A stretch of DNA of 64,000 nucleotides, from NCBI GenBank assembly GCA_963599445.1, contig CAVBWZ010000002.1:1-64000 (forward strand), given 5' to 3'. Positions 1-8,614 of this stretch are shown one piece after another. The first letter of the stretch is position 1. Every line of letters starts with the position of its first letter. Below the pieces are notes generated by a model. It worked only from the letters and a program-made list of their open reading frames with translations, was not told the DNA's origin and searched no databases. Position numbers and translations under genes: made by a program. Origin of the DNA: UBA9732 sp963599445. Lineage in GTDB: Bacteria > Spirochaetota > Spirochaetia > Sphaerochaetales > Sphaerochaetaceae.

Positions 1-1140
1 ATTTTGTAGATATCTAAAGCGACCCGGACTATAGGAAGGATACCATCAAGGCTTTGGAGACGTGTTATTTTGTAGATATCTAAAGCATTGTTATAATACA
101 ATATCTTTTGTAAAATGCTTTGGAGACGTGTTATTTTGTAGATATCTAAAGCCTCAGAAGCGTGCTCATTAGACTCGGCTAGCTTTGGAGACGTGTTATT
201 TTGTAGATATCTAAAGCCTCTCCCAGAGAACTCCTAGACTCGCTGTAGCTTTGGAGACGTGTTATTTTGTAGATATCTAAAGCATTTGTATATTTATAGA
301 ATAAAAATAAATAGCTTTGGAGACGTGTTATTTTGTAGATATCTAAAGCATAGAATACATGTTTCATAAACGTGTCCTGCTTTGGAGACGTGTTATTTTG
401 TAGATATCTAAAGCTTCCATTCTGAACCGGCAATGCCCGTTAGTGCTTTGGAGACGTGTTATTTTGTAGATATCTAAAGCGAACAGCTTCCCGGTCTCCT
501 TTTCTTTTGCGCTTTGGAGACGTGTTATTTTGTAGATATCTAAAGCAACTGGTATAGTGTTGACTACAGAGTCAAGGCTTTGGAGACGTGTTATTTTGTA
601 GATATCTAAAGCGCTCTGGAAGACCGATAGAGGACTGCTATCGCTTTGGAGACGTGTTATTTTGTAGATATCTAAAGCAAGCGTTACAACGCTCGCAAGT
701 CCTTATAAGCTTTGGAGACGTGTTATTTTGTAGATATCTAAAGCACGGTTCAGTTCTTCAATCAAACCGTAGTCGCTTTGGAGACGTGTTATTTTGTAGA
801 TATCTAAAGCTCCAAAACTGATTCACTCTTTATAGATGCTGCTTTGGAGACGTGTTATTTTGTAGATATCTAAAGCAACCCGTTTGTCTGTAGTACGTCC
901 TTTAGTGCTTTGGAGACGTGTTATTTTGTAGATATCTAAAGCCATAGATTCGTTGTTCTCAAAAGCAGGAGTGCTTTGGAGACGTGTTATTTTGTAGATA
1001 TCTAAAGCTCCAACGCCCTCAGTTCAATCTCCCTCACTGCTTTGGAGACGTGTTATTTTGTAGATATCTAAAGCATTGGAATGGAAGGAAGGACATGTCG
1101 AAGTGCTTTGGAGACGTGTTATTTTGTAGATATCTAATCG
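1..1140 (+). CRISPR. CRISPR array, trailer end, type II-like
   Basis: Eighteen copies of a 36-bp repeat (the first cut by the window start at 1-20, the last at 1105-1140) separate 17 spacers. Fifteen spacers are 30 bp and two (153-181 and 350-378) are 29 bp. The repeat begins GCTTTGGAGA and ends TATCTAAAGC, so its ends pair imperfectly. Internal copies are identical. Only the last copy is damaged: its final three bases read TCG instead of AGC, which marks the leader-distal end, so the leader and the cas genes should lie to the left, outside the window. Repeat length, 30-bp spacers and partly complementary ends fit type II arrays and recall the Treponema denticola Cas9 repeat; that type call is inference. 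No cas gene is present here. Confidence 0.97.
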
Positions 1141-1182
1141 TAAGCTCAAACGACGACCTGCCTTAAAACGTGTCACATTTTC

Positions 1183-1615
1183 CTATTTCAAATACAACTC
1201 AATGAGTTTGTCCACATATCTGGGGTCCAAAGGATTCGTTGAAGTCTCGAAGGTCACTACTGTTTCAGAGGCTCCGGCATCGTGGAGACATCACGTCGTC
1301 GAGCGTCATTGGCCTCTTCCCTTTCGAAAGCCTCTCCAACGTCCTTTCGAGCTCAGCCTTCTGCCTTGCAGCGACCTTGAGAAGGCTTTGGTCGTACTTC
1401 TCCTGGGAAAGGGCCTTGATCAGAGGTTCCTTGTCCTTTCCCAGGTATTCGAGGGTCACCCTGCTTTCGCACTTAAGGTAATGGCTTTGATGTCCGTTGG
1501 CGGTCTTTGAAAGAAGAGCATCAGCAGAAGCGTCATTCAAACGCTTCTGCTGATTCAGAGTCAAGGCTTCCAGCTCATCTATTTTCCCTTGGAGGGTTTT
1601 GAATATGTCCATCAT
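1183..1615 (-). pseudogene. Remnant of a coiled-coil/nuclease-like hypothetical protein
   Basis: From an ATG at 1615 an open frame of 116 codons encodes a basic, helical N-terminal part (motif YLKCESRVTLEYLGKDKEP, then KYDQSLLKVA) and stops near 1265. In another frame a convincing C-terminal tail follows (VTFETSTNPLDPRYVDKL..., stop at 1183-1185). From memory, a family of roughly 300-residue clostridial and spirochaetal proteins has this type of N-terminus and this type of tail, with a nuclease-like WEHxGMMD core between them. The core is absent here and the two ends are joined out of frame, so I read the gene as an internal-deletion remnant. A plain frameshift is the alternative. Family identity is a recollection, not a search result. 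Confidence 0.5.
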
Positions 1616-1623
1616 AGATACAG

Positions 1624-1705
1624 TTTAGACTTTTCAGTGGGTTTTTCAACCAAAAAGTCTAATTATTAGACTTTTATGCCTGTTTTAACATCGAAAAAGT
1701 CTAAA
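1624..1705. repeat. Two tandem inverted-repeat units (TAGACTTTT words)
   Basis: The word TAGACTTTT occurs at 1626-1634 and 1667-1675, and its reverse complement at 1653-1661 and 1695-1703. This makes two forward/reverse pairs with a period of 41-42 bp. The middle copies form a 10-bp stem with a 3-nt loop. The cluster lies 10-90 bp upstream of the decayed gene that starts at 1615, where a promoter or operator would be expected. The rest of 1706-1775 holds nothing I recognise. Confidence 0.75.
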
Positions 1706-1775
1706 GCAGCAGCCCACACACACAAAACATTCTGCTTTTCAGCAGAATCAAGGTTGTACAAGCAGGTAAACCCCA

Positions 1776-2459
1776 TCAAACTCCAAGTTCCACGGCTTTA
1801 ACCTCGTCCAACAGTATGTTGGAGCGGAAGACATCAGGAACCAAAGCAACGGATGAAACAGCAGAAGGAACAGCTGGAACTGCAACTGACGAAGCTGCAA
1901 CGGCAACGGGAACCCCGGAGGATACAGAGGAATCAGCAGAAGCGACACCTCCTCTTTGATAGCCCATCTGCCTGGCCATTCTAGCCCTTCTGGCATCCTG
2001 CTGCGCCAAAGCACGCTCAAGCCGAGGGCGATTGAAACGCTGAATCCAGACAAACGGCAGGTTGCCCAGAAATACATACACAAAAGTTATCAGCACCCCG
2101 CCCCACCCGGGATATACCCACAGCATACCAAGGCCGGAGATGCAAAGGAGAGCATGGGTCAGCTCGGACACGCAGGTCTCCTGAATCATCAATGGAAGAT
2201 TCTTCAAGGAGGACTCCGTGATGCGCTTCAGAGGCAATATCTCATTGTCGGGCAAAAAGAAATCCAATATGCGACTCATATCGGGAAGCTTGGCCTGCCA
2301 TTGTTTGATACGAATGGCCTTCCAAACCTTGGACTCCCACTCATAGGTCCTGAAAGGGAAGCGGTCTGCATGGAACCAGTTCTTTGGGGCGATACGTCCC
2401 AACACGAACGCAACGCAACCGGAAACAGCGATATACACTATACACTTCACGACACCCAT
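1776..2459 (-). CDS. CrtO-like membrane acyltransferase family protein
   Basis: This 227-residue protein has an N-terminal membrane segment (about 5-22), then the motif APKNWFHADRFPFRTYEWES and a KVWKAIRIKQWQAKLPDMS stretch, which I recognise from the glycosyl-4,4'-diaponeurosporenoate acyltransferase (CrtO) family. Two more hydrophobic segments follow at about 100-135. The last 60 residues are a low-complexity Ala/Val/Ser/Pro tail unlike the family core. No carotenoid genes are nearby, so the family name should not be read as the substrate. An SD (GGGAGG) lies 7 bases before the ATG. Confidence 0.7.
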   Translation of the reverse strand: MGVVKCIVYIAVSGCVAFVLGRIAPKNWFHADRFPFRTYEWESKVWKAIRIKQWQAKLPDMSRILDFFLPDNEILPLKRITESSLKNLPLMIQETCVSELTHALLCISGLGMLWVYPGWGGVLITFVYVFLGNLPFVWIQRFNRPRLERALAQQDARRARMARQMGYQRGGVASADSSVSSGVPVAVAASSVAVPAVPSAVSSVALVPDVFRSNILLDEVKAVELGV

Positions 2460-2551
2460 CTCTTACCTCCCGTCAGGATGAGTCAAATATAGCCATCCAC
2501 CACGAAAAGGCGACTAAGATTTGGGAAAGGGTCTCAAATCACGCAAAAACA

Positions 2552-3121
2552 TCAAGACCGATATCTCTGTGCTCTCACTTTCCTCCATTTTCTTGCAGAA
2601 ATCTCCATATACACAGAGGGTGGGCAAGGCTCAGGGGCATCGGGATATGAGAGTTGGGATATGAAGGCAGGTGGAGTTGCGGGTTCGAAGCCAAGATGCC
2701 TGTACAGGGCGATTGCGGCCAAATTTTCAGGGACGGGGTCCACCCAGGCGAACGAGGCGCCGTGTTCGAAGGCCTGCGTCAAGGCGAATGAAAGTGCGGC
2801 GGATGCGATTCCTCGCCCGCGTGCAGAAGGAAGGAGCTTTATGTCCATGCAGGCGGCGTGGTCGTGCTCCGGCTCGATGCGGTAATAGGTTTCACCGCAG
2901 AAGACCCCTCCGTCGTAGATCGAGAAATGCTGTTCAAGAGGGGCGTTTGCAAGTTTGCGGGCAAGCCAACGCTCCATGTCGGCAATGGACCTCTGCAACC
3001 CCGTTGGAAAGCCCACGAAGGCCATGACGTCCCCACGAGACCACAAGGCGCACACGTTCTCAAGATCTTCCTCGAACGTGCGCCTTATCACAAGACCATC
3101 AAGATTGGAATTGCTTTTCAT
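2552..3121 (-). CDS. GNAT family N-acetyltransferase
   Basis: This 189-residue protein has the GNAT fold pattern: an N-terminal LVIRRTFEEDLENV strand-helix, a central acetyl-CoA binding motif SARGRGIASAALSFAL (about residues 98-113), and a C-terminal AALYRHLGFEPA element. The family acetylates small molecules or proteins with acetyl-CoA; the acceptor cannot be told from the sequence. The tail (after about 160) is basic. No clear SD precedes the ATG. It is the second gene in a run of minus-strand genes with separate functions. Confidence 0.85.
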   Translation of the reverse strand: MKSNSNLDGLVIRRTFEEDLENVCALWSRGDVMAFVGFPTGLQRSIADMERWLARKLANAPLEQHFSIYDGGVFCGETYYRIEPEHDHAACMDIKLLPSARGRGIASAALSFALTQAFEHGASFAWVDPVPENLAAIALYRHLGFEPATPPAFISQLSYPDAPEPCPPSVYMEISARKWRKVRAQRYRS

Positions 3122-3165
3122 ATTGCTATACCCGTACTGCTACGCAGGCTCTTTCAGAGTGATGT

Positions 3166-3498
3166 CTAGAAGACGACAACAAGAAGCATCTTGAAGCGTT
3201 CTTGGCCATAGACTGCGTGTGGATGCCCAGCCGGCATGACTATGGAATCGCCTTGGTTGAGGATGTAGTCGACGCCGTCTATCGTGATGCGACCAGTGCC
3301 GTCCAAGCAGGTCACGAATGCGTCTCCGGTGGATTCATGGGTGCTTATCTCTTCGCCCTTGTCGAACGAGAAAAGGGTGATGCTTGCACTGCCGTTCTGA
3401 AAGAGCGTCTTGCTCACGATTTGGCCATCCTGATATGAGACCTGGTCCTTGAGGGCCAAGACCTTGGATTTTTCGATGTTCTTCATGATTTCCTTCAT
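3166..3498 (-). CDS. Small cupin-domain protein
   Basis: This 110-residue single-domain cupin has the first motif around FDKGEEISTHESTGDAFVTCLDG and the second around LNQGDSIVMPAGHPHAVYG. The His residues in STHES and GHPHAV are candidate metal ligands. Stand-alone cupins of this size often act as metal-dependent isomerases, dioxygenases or small-molecule binders, and the sequence does not decide between them. An AAGGAG sits 7 bases before the ATG at 3498. It lies 34 bp downstream of the hydrogenase gene on the same strand and may be co-transcribed with it. Confidence 0.85.
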   Translation of the reverse strand: MKEIMKNIEKSKVLALKDQVSYQDGQIVSKTLFQNGSASITLFSFDKGEEISTHESTGDAFVTCLDGTGRITIDGVDYILNQGDSIVMPAGHPHAVYGQERFKMLLVVVF

Positions 3499-3532
3499 TC
3501 AAATCTCCTTTGAGTTTCAGCTCCTTTTGGGC

Positions 3533-4972
3533 TCAAGCCTCAAGCTCCGTCATGGCGTCAATGCCACCAACGGCGTCCTCTATTGATTTCTGGGCCTGTA
3601 GGCCGTATTTCTCTACGTCGGCCCTGTTGCGTTCGCCGTGGGTGAGACATCCTGCTCCGCCAATGCAGCCGCCAACACAGGCCATGCCCTCAATGAAATT
3701 GACGTCGATGAGGCCTTTGCTCTTTTTGAGAAGCGCAAGCTTGCACTCATCTATTCCATTGCAAGAACAGGACTTGAGTTCAAAGTCCGAACGACCCTGC
3801 TCCTTGAGGCCCTCTGCAACGGCGTCCGAAAGCCCTCCACAGCGGGCGAATATCCTTCCAAAGTACGAAGCACCGTCAAGAGGGCTCCCCTGCAGCATCG
3901 TAATGTCTATTTCGCGGCTGTCGAACAGTGCCTGAAGCTCCTCGAACGTGATTACGGCATCCACGTATGGGCTTACATCGGGCCTCTTTATCTCCTTCTT
4001 CTTTGCGGTGCATGGTCCCACGAATACGACCTTGCAATTGCCCTTGTGCTCCTTCAGATACTTGGAGATGGTTGCCATAGGCGAAAGGTTCTTGGATATG
4101 TACTGCCTCATGTCAGGATAGTTCTTCTCGACATACGACACGAACGCAGGACAGCACGAACTTGTCAGGAATCCCGTCTGGGCAAGCTCCTTGGACTCGG
4201 CAAGGGCCACCATATCCGCACCAAGGGCCGCCTCCACCACCCCATCGAAACCAAGGGTCTTCAAGCCCGATACCACTTGCTCCAGCTTTGCATAGTTGAA
4301 CTGGCTCGATATCGCAGGAGCCACTACGGCATAGGTCGAGTAGCCGTCTTTCTTTGAATTCTTCAGTATTTCGATGACATCAAGGATGAACGACTTGTCC
4401 GTTATTGCACCAAACGGGCACTGGTATACACAAGCCCCACATGAAATGCACTTGGAATCGTCTATGCAGGCTTCACCGTCCTTGCCCATGGATATGGCCT
4501 TGACCTTGCAGGCCTGCTCGCAGGGTCTCTTGTAGTTGCGTATTGCATTGTAAGGACAAACCCTTGAGCATGCACCGCATTCCTTGCATTTGGACTTGTC
4601 TATGACAGCGGTATGGTTGTGGTCGAATGAGATTGCTCCAAAACGACATACGCTTTCGCATCTGTGGGCAAGGCAGCCACGACACGAATTGGTGACTTCG
4701 TAGCCGCCCATAGGGCATTCGTCGCAGGCTATGTCTATGACCTGTATGACATTGTCGCTAGACCTGTCGCCGCCTTTTGCAATCTTGACGCGCTCAGCCA
4801 GGATTGCACGTTCCTTGTATACGCAGCAGCGCATGGTTGGAGTCTTCCCAGGAACGATGGTCTTTGGAATGTCAAGCTCGTTCTCAAAAAGAGTCCCGTT
4901 CCAAGCATGCTTTGCGACCTCTCTAAGAACCCTGTACTTGAGATACTGAACCTTTGTGTCGAACGTTGCCAT
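3533..4972 (-). CDS. Monomeric [FeFe] hydrogenase, group B type
   Basis: This 479-residue protein oxidises or produces H2 at an H-cluster. Ferredoxin-type cysteine clusters occupy about residues 83-186 (for example CKECGACSRVCP and CISCGACVYQCP). The three H-cluster motifs follow: TSSCCPAF (270-277), VGPCTAKKKE (319-328) and EGMACVGGCIGGAG (428-441), all with their cysteines. The L1 and L2 variants (TSCCPAF; GPCTAKKKE) fit group B enzymes, not the bidirectional group A forms. No maturation genes (hydEFG) are in the window. The ATG at 4972 has a strong AGGAGGG SD. A fermentative partner such as ferredoxin is inferred. Confidence 0.9.
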   Translation of the reverse strand: MATFDTKVQYLKYRVLREVAKHAWNGTLFENELDIPKTIVPGKTPTMRCCVYKERAILAERVKIAKGGDRSSDNVIQVIDIACDECPMGGYEVTNSCRGCLAHRCESVCRFGAISFDHNHTAVIDKSKCKECGACSRVCPYNAIRNYKRPCEQACKVKAISMGKDGEACIDDSKCISCGACVYQCPFGAITDKSFILDVIEILKNSKKDGYSTYAVVAPAISSQFNYAKLEQVVSGLKTLGFDGVVEAALGADMVALAESKELAQTGFLTSSCCPAFVSYVEKNYPDMRQYISKNLSPMATISKYLKEHKGNCKVVFVGPCTAKKKEIKRPDVSPYVDAVITFEELQALFDSREIDITMLQGSPLDGASYFGRIFARCGGLSDAVAEGLKEQGRSDFELKSCSCNGIDECKLALLKKSKGLIDVNFIEGMACVGGCIGGAGCLTHGERNRADVEKYGLQAQKSIEDAVGGIDAMTELEA

Positions 4973-5068
4973 TACGTCCCTCCTAAGCGAACTCCACCCA
5001 CTCTACAGTTGGATCTGCAATCCGTCTCAATCCATCTGCGGCAAACATACCTTTGAAAGGGAGGACAG

Positions 5069-5608
5069 TCAATAGAGTTTCTGTTTTAGAAGCACATTCC
5101 TTATGTATCTAAATGTTTCCTTCTCGCCTTTGGCTGCGAGCATGTTGAGGAGCTCTTCAAGGAGCCTTTGGGTATCCGGATGTATGAGAACATGCGTTTT
5201 TCTGTTCTGGAAATACAAAAGAGGACATTGATCGTTGTAGTCCTTGCCCTTGTATATCTTGCTTGCAGCCACCCTGTCGCAGAACATCTCCACAACGTAT
5301 TTCAAGGGCATCTTCACCGCCACAAGGTCCTTCGTCACAGGCGAATAGTCCGTCCAGTACTCAAGGTGATGGCGGTTGCGGCCCTTGTGGTGAAGCCATG
5401 CGCTTGAGTAGCCGTATGCTTCTCGCTCCCCTTCGTTTGGGCTCCTGTTTCCTTGGTAGAACCGTGCACCGGGAATGAACTCCGTTGGACTGTATTTCGA
5501 TAGGTCGTGCTTGAGACCTTGAAGGGGAATGCCTGCCATGAAGCAATGCTTCATCACAAGATGCCTATGCTTCGTTATGGTTCTGAAATGTGCAAAAGGT
5601 CTGGCCAT
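5069..5608 (-). CDS. DUF5662 family protein
   Basis: The 179-residue protein starts at the ATG at 5608, chosen because AGGAGG lies 8 bases upstream; a longer frame to 5629 lacks this. It carries the conserved histidine-rich pattern HRHLVMKHCF, LKHDLSKYSPTEF and HHKGRNRHHLEYW, characteristic of DUF5662, a family of unknown function common in Firmicutes and spirochaetes. The conserved His and Asp residues suggest a metal site, which is inference. The gene sits between the hydrogenase and methyltransferase genes on the same strand. Confidence 0.75.
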   Translation of the reverse strand: MARPFAHFRTITKHRHLVMKHCFMAGIPLQGLKHDLSKYSPTEFIPGARFYQGNRSPNEGEREAYGYSSAWLHHKGRNRHHLEYWTDYSPVTKDLVAVKMPLKYVVEMFCDRVAASKIYKGKDYNDQCPLLYFQNRKTHVLIHPDTQRLLEELLNMLAAKGEKETFRYIRNVLLKQKLY

Positions 5609-5650
5609 GGAAGGTTCCTCCTGTAGCAATTCATAGCATAGCGCAGTTCA

Positions 5651-6424
5651 TCACTTTTTGACAGCAAAGATGGAAAAATAGCAATCCTTGAGAAACGAGT
5701 CTATGGGTTCGAAATCCGATGCACTTGACAGGAAGCCTTCAATTGAGAAGCCGTTGCTGCAAAGCGAGCCAAACACCTCGTCAAGAGTATGGGAGTATTC
5801 GACCGTACCGCCGATTGAAAGGAGCTTTTGGAACTGTTTCGAGGACAAGGTCTGGTCTGAAGCGAACGGCAGCGTGTACTTGACCTTCATTCTCCCTTTT
5901 TCTAGTTTTTCTTGGTCGAACATGTACAATGCAGGGTTTGCAATCGAGAACATGAACCTTCCGCCTTTTCGCAGAAGTCTATAAGCATCCTCGTAGACCT
6001 CCACTAGCTTTGGAATGAAGTTGAGCACACCAGGGGCGATTATGCAGTCGAAGGAGTCGTTGGGAAGAAAGTCCAGGTCTGTAAGGCTGCCGTTGTGAAG
6101 AGTGGCTTCAAGGCCGTGCTTTGCAAGAGTGGCGGCATCTAGCTTAAGCTGCTCTTCACTTATGTCAACTGTTGTGACATTGCACCCGTAGGCTGCAAGC
6201 AGGACGGTCTGCTGGCCTCCAGCCCCTCCAAGATTGAGAACATCCTTGCCTTTCAGCCCCACTACCCAGGATTGTGGCACATCGTTGGTTATCGCAAGCC
6301 TTAGTTTGAGATTGCCGTTTCTGGCTTCTTCTACGGCAGAGACATCCACCGGCCTCGACCATGCATTGCCGGTGTTGGCTTCCATGTTCCATGCCTTTCT
6401 GTTGGCCTCGATGAAATCAAACAT
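5651..6424 (-). CDS. Class I SAM-dependent methyltransferase
   Basis: This is a 257-residue protein if translation starts at MFDFIEANRKAW (6424). The upstream 80 codons to 6664 run through a palindrome and look non-coding. Motif I is DVLNLGGAGGQQTVLLA, motif II TTVDISEEQL and motif IV DCIIAPGVLNFI, the usual Rossmann methyltransferase set. Its substrate is unknown; the architecture resembles small-molecule methyltransferases of the UbiE/BioC type. There is no SD, but a TACAAT box at 6431-6436 lies six bases before the ATG, so the mRNA may be leaderless. Confidence 0.85.
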   Translation of the reverse strand: MFDFIEANRKAWNMEANTGNAWSRPVDVSAVEEARNGNLKLRLAITNDVPQSWVVGLKGKDVLNLGGAGGQQTVLLAAYGCNVTTVDISEEQLKLDAATLAKHGLEATLHNGSLTDLDFLPNDSFDCIIAPGVLNFIPKLVEVYEDAYRLLRKGGRFMFSIANPALYMFDQEKLEKGRMKVKYTLPFASDQTLSSKQFQKLLSIGGTVEYSHTLDEVFGSLCSNGFSIEGFLSSASDFEPIDSFLKDCYFSIFAVKK

Positions 6425-6430
6425 GTTTGG

Positions 6431-6436
6431 ATTGTA
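6431..6436 (-). promoter_or_regulatory. Putative -10 box (TACAAT) 6 nt before ATG
   Basis: TACAAT on the minus strand is followed by six bases and the methyltransferase ATG. No SD is present. The -35 region is weak. This would put the transcription start at or next to the start codon. Confidence 0.4.
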
Positions 6437-6598
6437 ACATGGTTGCAGAAAGTTTGCGACAGGAAGCCTTGTTTCATTCAAGACGGGGCCGTTGGGGCGC
6501 TTGGGGCTCATTGGGCCTACGGGACTGTTTGGGCTCTTGAAGACTGTTGAATTGAAGGTGATTCTATCATGGTTTCTTCCGTAAACGAAAAAAACAAG

Positions 6599-6626
6599 GT
6601 TTAGGAAGAAAATTTTCTTCCTAAAC
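6599..6626. repeat. 28-nt perfect palindrome
   Basis: A perfect palindrome with arms GTTTAGGAAGAAAA and TTTTCTTCCTAAAC has no loop. It is nested in a longer imperfect inverted repeat (GGTTTCTTCC near 6571 and GAGAAGAAACC near 6642). It lies between the methyltransferase start and the dispersed repeats, with no gene on it. It could be a terminator-like structure, an operator or an element end. The rest of 6437-6700 shows nothing else. Confidence 0.7.
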
Positions 6627-6702
6627 TCCAGAAAACGAAAAGGAGAAGAAACCAAGACTCTCATTTCGCATGGATTTTGACATCAGCCTAGAAGACAGCG
6701 AA

Positions 6703-6872
6703 GGATAGTGCTTTTCTACACAGCCTGAGCGCAGCAACGATGAAGACGACTCAAAGACCAAGAGGGCTCGCTTCGCAGGGATTTCTGTCAATATCCTAGA
6801 AGCAAAACTGGGGACAGTGCTACAATGCACGGCCCCAGTGAAGCGACAACGGAGATTGCAGAAAGGCCAAGA
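6703..6872. repeat. Dispersed intergenic repeat, two units 109 bp apart
   Basis: Two related units of about 60 bp begin GGATAGTGCT (6703) and GGACAGTGCT (6812) and end in AAAGRCCAAGA. The same family occurs at 22238 and 22347 (again 109 bp apart) and as a single unit at 51993. On the minus strand each cluster starts directly after the stop codon of the gene above it. Confidence 0.85.
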
Positions 6873-6877
6873 AGGGA

Positions 6878-8614
6878 TTAGCCCATCTTGAAGGCGGCGG
6901 ACATCCCCTTCCCCTGCTTCCTGTTCGTTGAGAACACTATGATGAACACAACGACCAAAAGCACGACGGACAGGGCGCTTGCCTGACCAAGCTTTCCATC
7001 CTGAACGGCGCTGTAGATTTGGATTGGAACAGTTCTGGTACGTCCGCTGTACAGAAGGATGGTTGTGCTGAGCTCCTGAAGAAGTGTCGTCAAAGTCAGA
7101 ATGGAACCGCTTATGATGGCGGGCATTATGAGAGGGACGCTTACCTTCCTGAACGTGTAGAACCAAGTGGCACCGGCTATCGTGCTCGCTTCTTCGAGCG
7201 AAGGATTGAGCTGGGTCAGGGATGCGCACACGGACCTATAGACGTATGGAGTCCTTCTTATCATGTAGGAGATGATGATTATCGTATATGTTCCTGTAAG
7301 CCTTATGACGCTTGAACCGCTGAATGCTGAAAGGAGTGCTATGGATACGACGGTTCCTGGAAGGATGAAAGGAGCCATGACGGAAAGGTCCAGAAGAGCT
7401 GCACCGCGGGGCTTCTTCCTTTCAGTGATATAGGCGACTATGCTTCCAAGTACAGCGCAGAGGACCGTAGCCAGGATGGAAAGATAGAAGGAGTTGAAAA
7501 GCTCCTTTGTCGAGTACTTTGGAATTCTGGCATAGTTTGCAAGCGTGAAGCCTTCAGGGAGGAGACCCGTCCACTTTTCAAAGAAGGACATGACGATAAT
7601 TGCCAACTGAGGAAGCAGAGAGACTATGAGGATTATGAAGCAGTAGATCGTTGCAGCGATCTTTGCACCCCGTCCTTCGTGTTGTTTCACTTCGCTGTGG
7701 GTTGCGGAGATCGTCTCATACTCGTGGCGGCTTACGACATATTTCTGGATATAGAGGACAAGGCCTGTTATGAGGACGTTCACCAAAGCAATGGAAGAAG
7801 CTCCGTTGATGTTCCAATAGCCGTTGACCTCAAAGTATATCAGCGTAGGCAGAACATAGTTCTGACCACCTATGATTGCGGGGATTCCAAAGTTTCCAAT
7901 CGCCCTTACGAATACCAGAAGGGCCGCTGCACCAAGGGATGGCATGATAAGGGGGAACGTGATTGTTCTCATTATCCTACCCTTGGAAGCGCCCATGAGC
8001 ATTGCGGATTCCTCCAAAAGCGAATTGGCCGATGCAAACGCTCCATAGCTTAGCTGAAATACGAAAGGATAGTATGTGAGAGTCATGCACAGGATCATTC
8101 CGAACATTCCGTAGATTGGCGGAACCTCGACTCCAAACGGAGACAGAAGCCAGTTGAGCGCAACACGCACGATTCCGTTGCGGCCAAGGAGTATGACCCA
8201 AGTGAACGCTCCAACGAAGGACGGCATGATTATTGGAAGGATTCCCAAAGAGAGTATTAGGCTCTTGCACGGCATCTTGACCCTTGCCACGCAGTATCCC
8301 ATTGGGACGCCAATGACAAGGCATAGGACCGTTACGCTCAAGCTCACGATGAACGAATTGAGGAGGCTCTTCTTGTAGAGGTTGCTCGTGAAGAACTGCT
8401 TGAAGCTTTCAAGGGAGAAACCATGGAACGCAAGATCCTCCGCAGGGGCCATGAAAGCCCTGACCAACGTGGTGGCAAGCGGATAAAGCAGGAACACGGC
8501 AAGGAACGCCATTGGTACAAGGAATACTATGGTCTGGGAGAAATCCTTTTGGAAGAATCTCTTCAAGGCCGATTTTTCCTGACCGTTTATCTCCATTGAG
8601 TGGACTTTCTTCAT
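6878..8614 (-). CDS. Fused iron/AEP-type ABC transporter permease
   Basis: This 578-residue inner-membrane protein has two tandem binding-protein-dependent permease domains of the FbpB/AfuB/ThiP type. Each has about six helices and an EAA loop: LLEESAMLMGASKGRIMRTITFPLIMPSL near residue 205 and LEEASTIAGATWFYTFRKVSVPLIMPA near 480. It would form the complete membrane channel of the importer encoded with the next two genes upstream. Its start overlaps the stop of the ATPase gene by four bases, so the two are translationally coupled. The substrate is unknown; iron, sugar phosphates or 2-aminoethylphosphonate are all known for this class. Confidence 0.9.
   Translation of the reverse strand: MKKVHSMEINGQEKSALKRFFQKDFSQTIVFLVPMAFLAVFLLYPLATTLVRAFMAPAEDLAFHGFSLESFKQFFTSNLYKKSLLNSFIVSLSVTVLCLVIGVPMGYCVARVKMPCKSLILSLGILPIIMPSFVGAFTWVILLGRNGIVRVALNWLLSPFGVEVPPIYGMFGMILCMTLTYYPFVFQLSYGAFASANSLLEESAMLMGASKGRIMRTITFPLIMPSLGAAALLVFVRAIGNFGIPAIIGGQNYVLPTLIYFEVNGYWNINGASSIALVNVLITGLVLYIQKYVVSRHEYETISATHSEVKQHEGRGAKIAATIYCFIILIVSLLPQLAIIVMSFFEKWTGLLPEGFTLANYARIPKYSTKELFNSFYLSILATVLCAVLGSIVAYITERKKPRGAALLDLSVMAPFILPGTVVSIALLSAFSGSSVIRLTGTYTIIIISYMIRRTPYVYRSVCASLTQLNPSLEEASTIAGATWFYTFRKVSVPLIMPAIISGSILTLTTLLQELSTTILLYSGRTRTVPIQIYSAVQDGKLGQASALSVVLLVVVFIIVFSTNRKQGKGMSAAFKMG

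Noticed and set aside
179..1166. Open frames inside the CRISPR array on both strands, with periodic LFCRYLK or LDIYKITRLQS segments
   Set aside because: They are translations of the repeat unit, not genes.
3638..4357. 239-codon plus-strand frame
   Set aside because: Antisense shadow of the hydrogenase gene.
6425..6664. 80-codon N-terminal extension of the methyltransferase
   Set aside because: Runs through a 28-nt palindrome and has no domain; the TACAAT-ATG spacing supports the shorter start.
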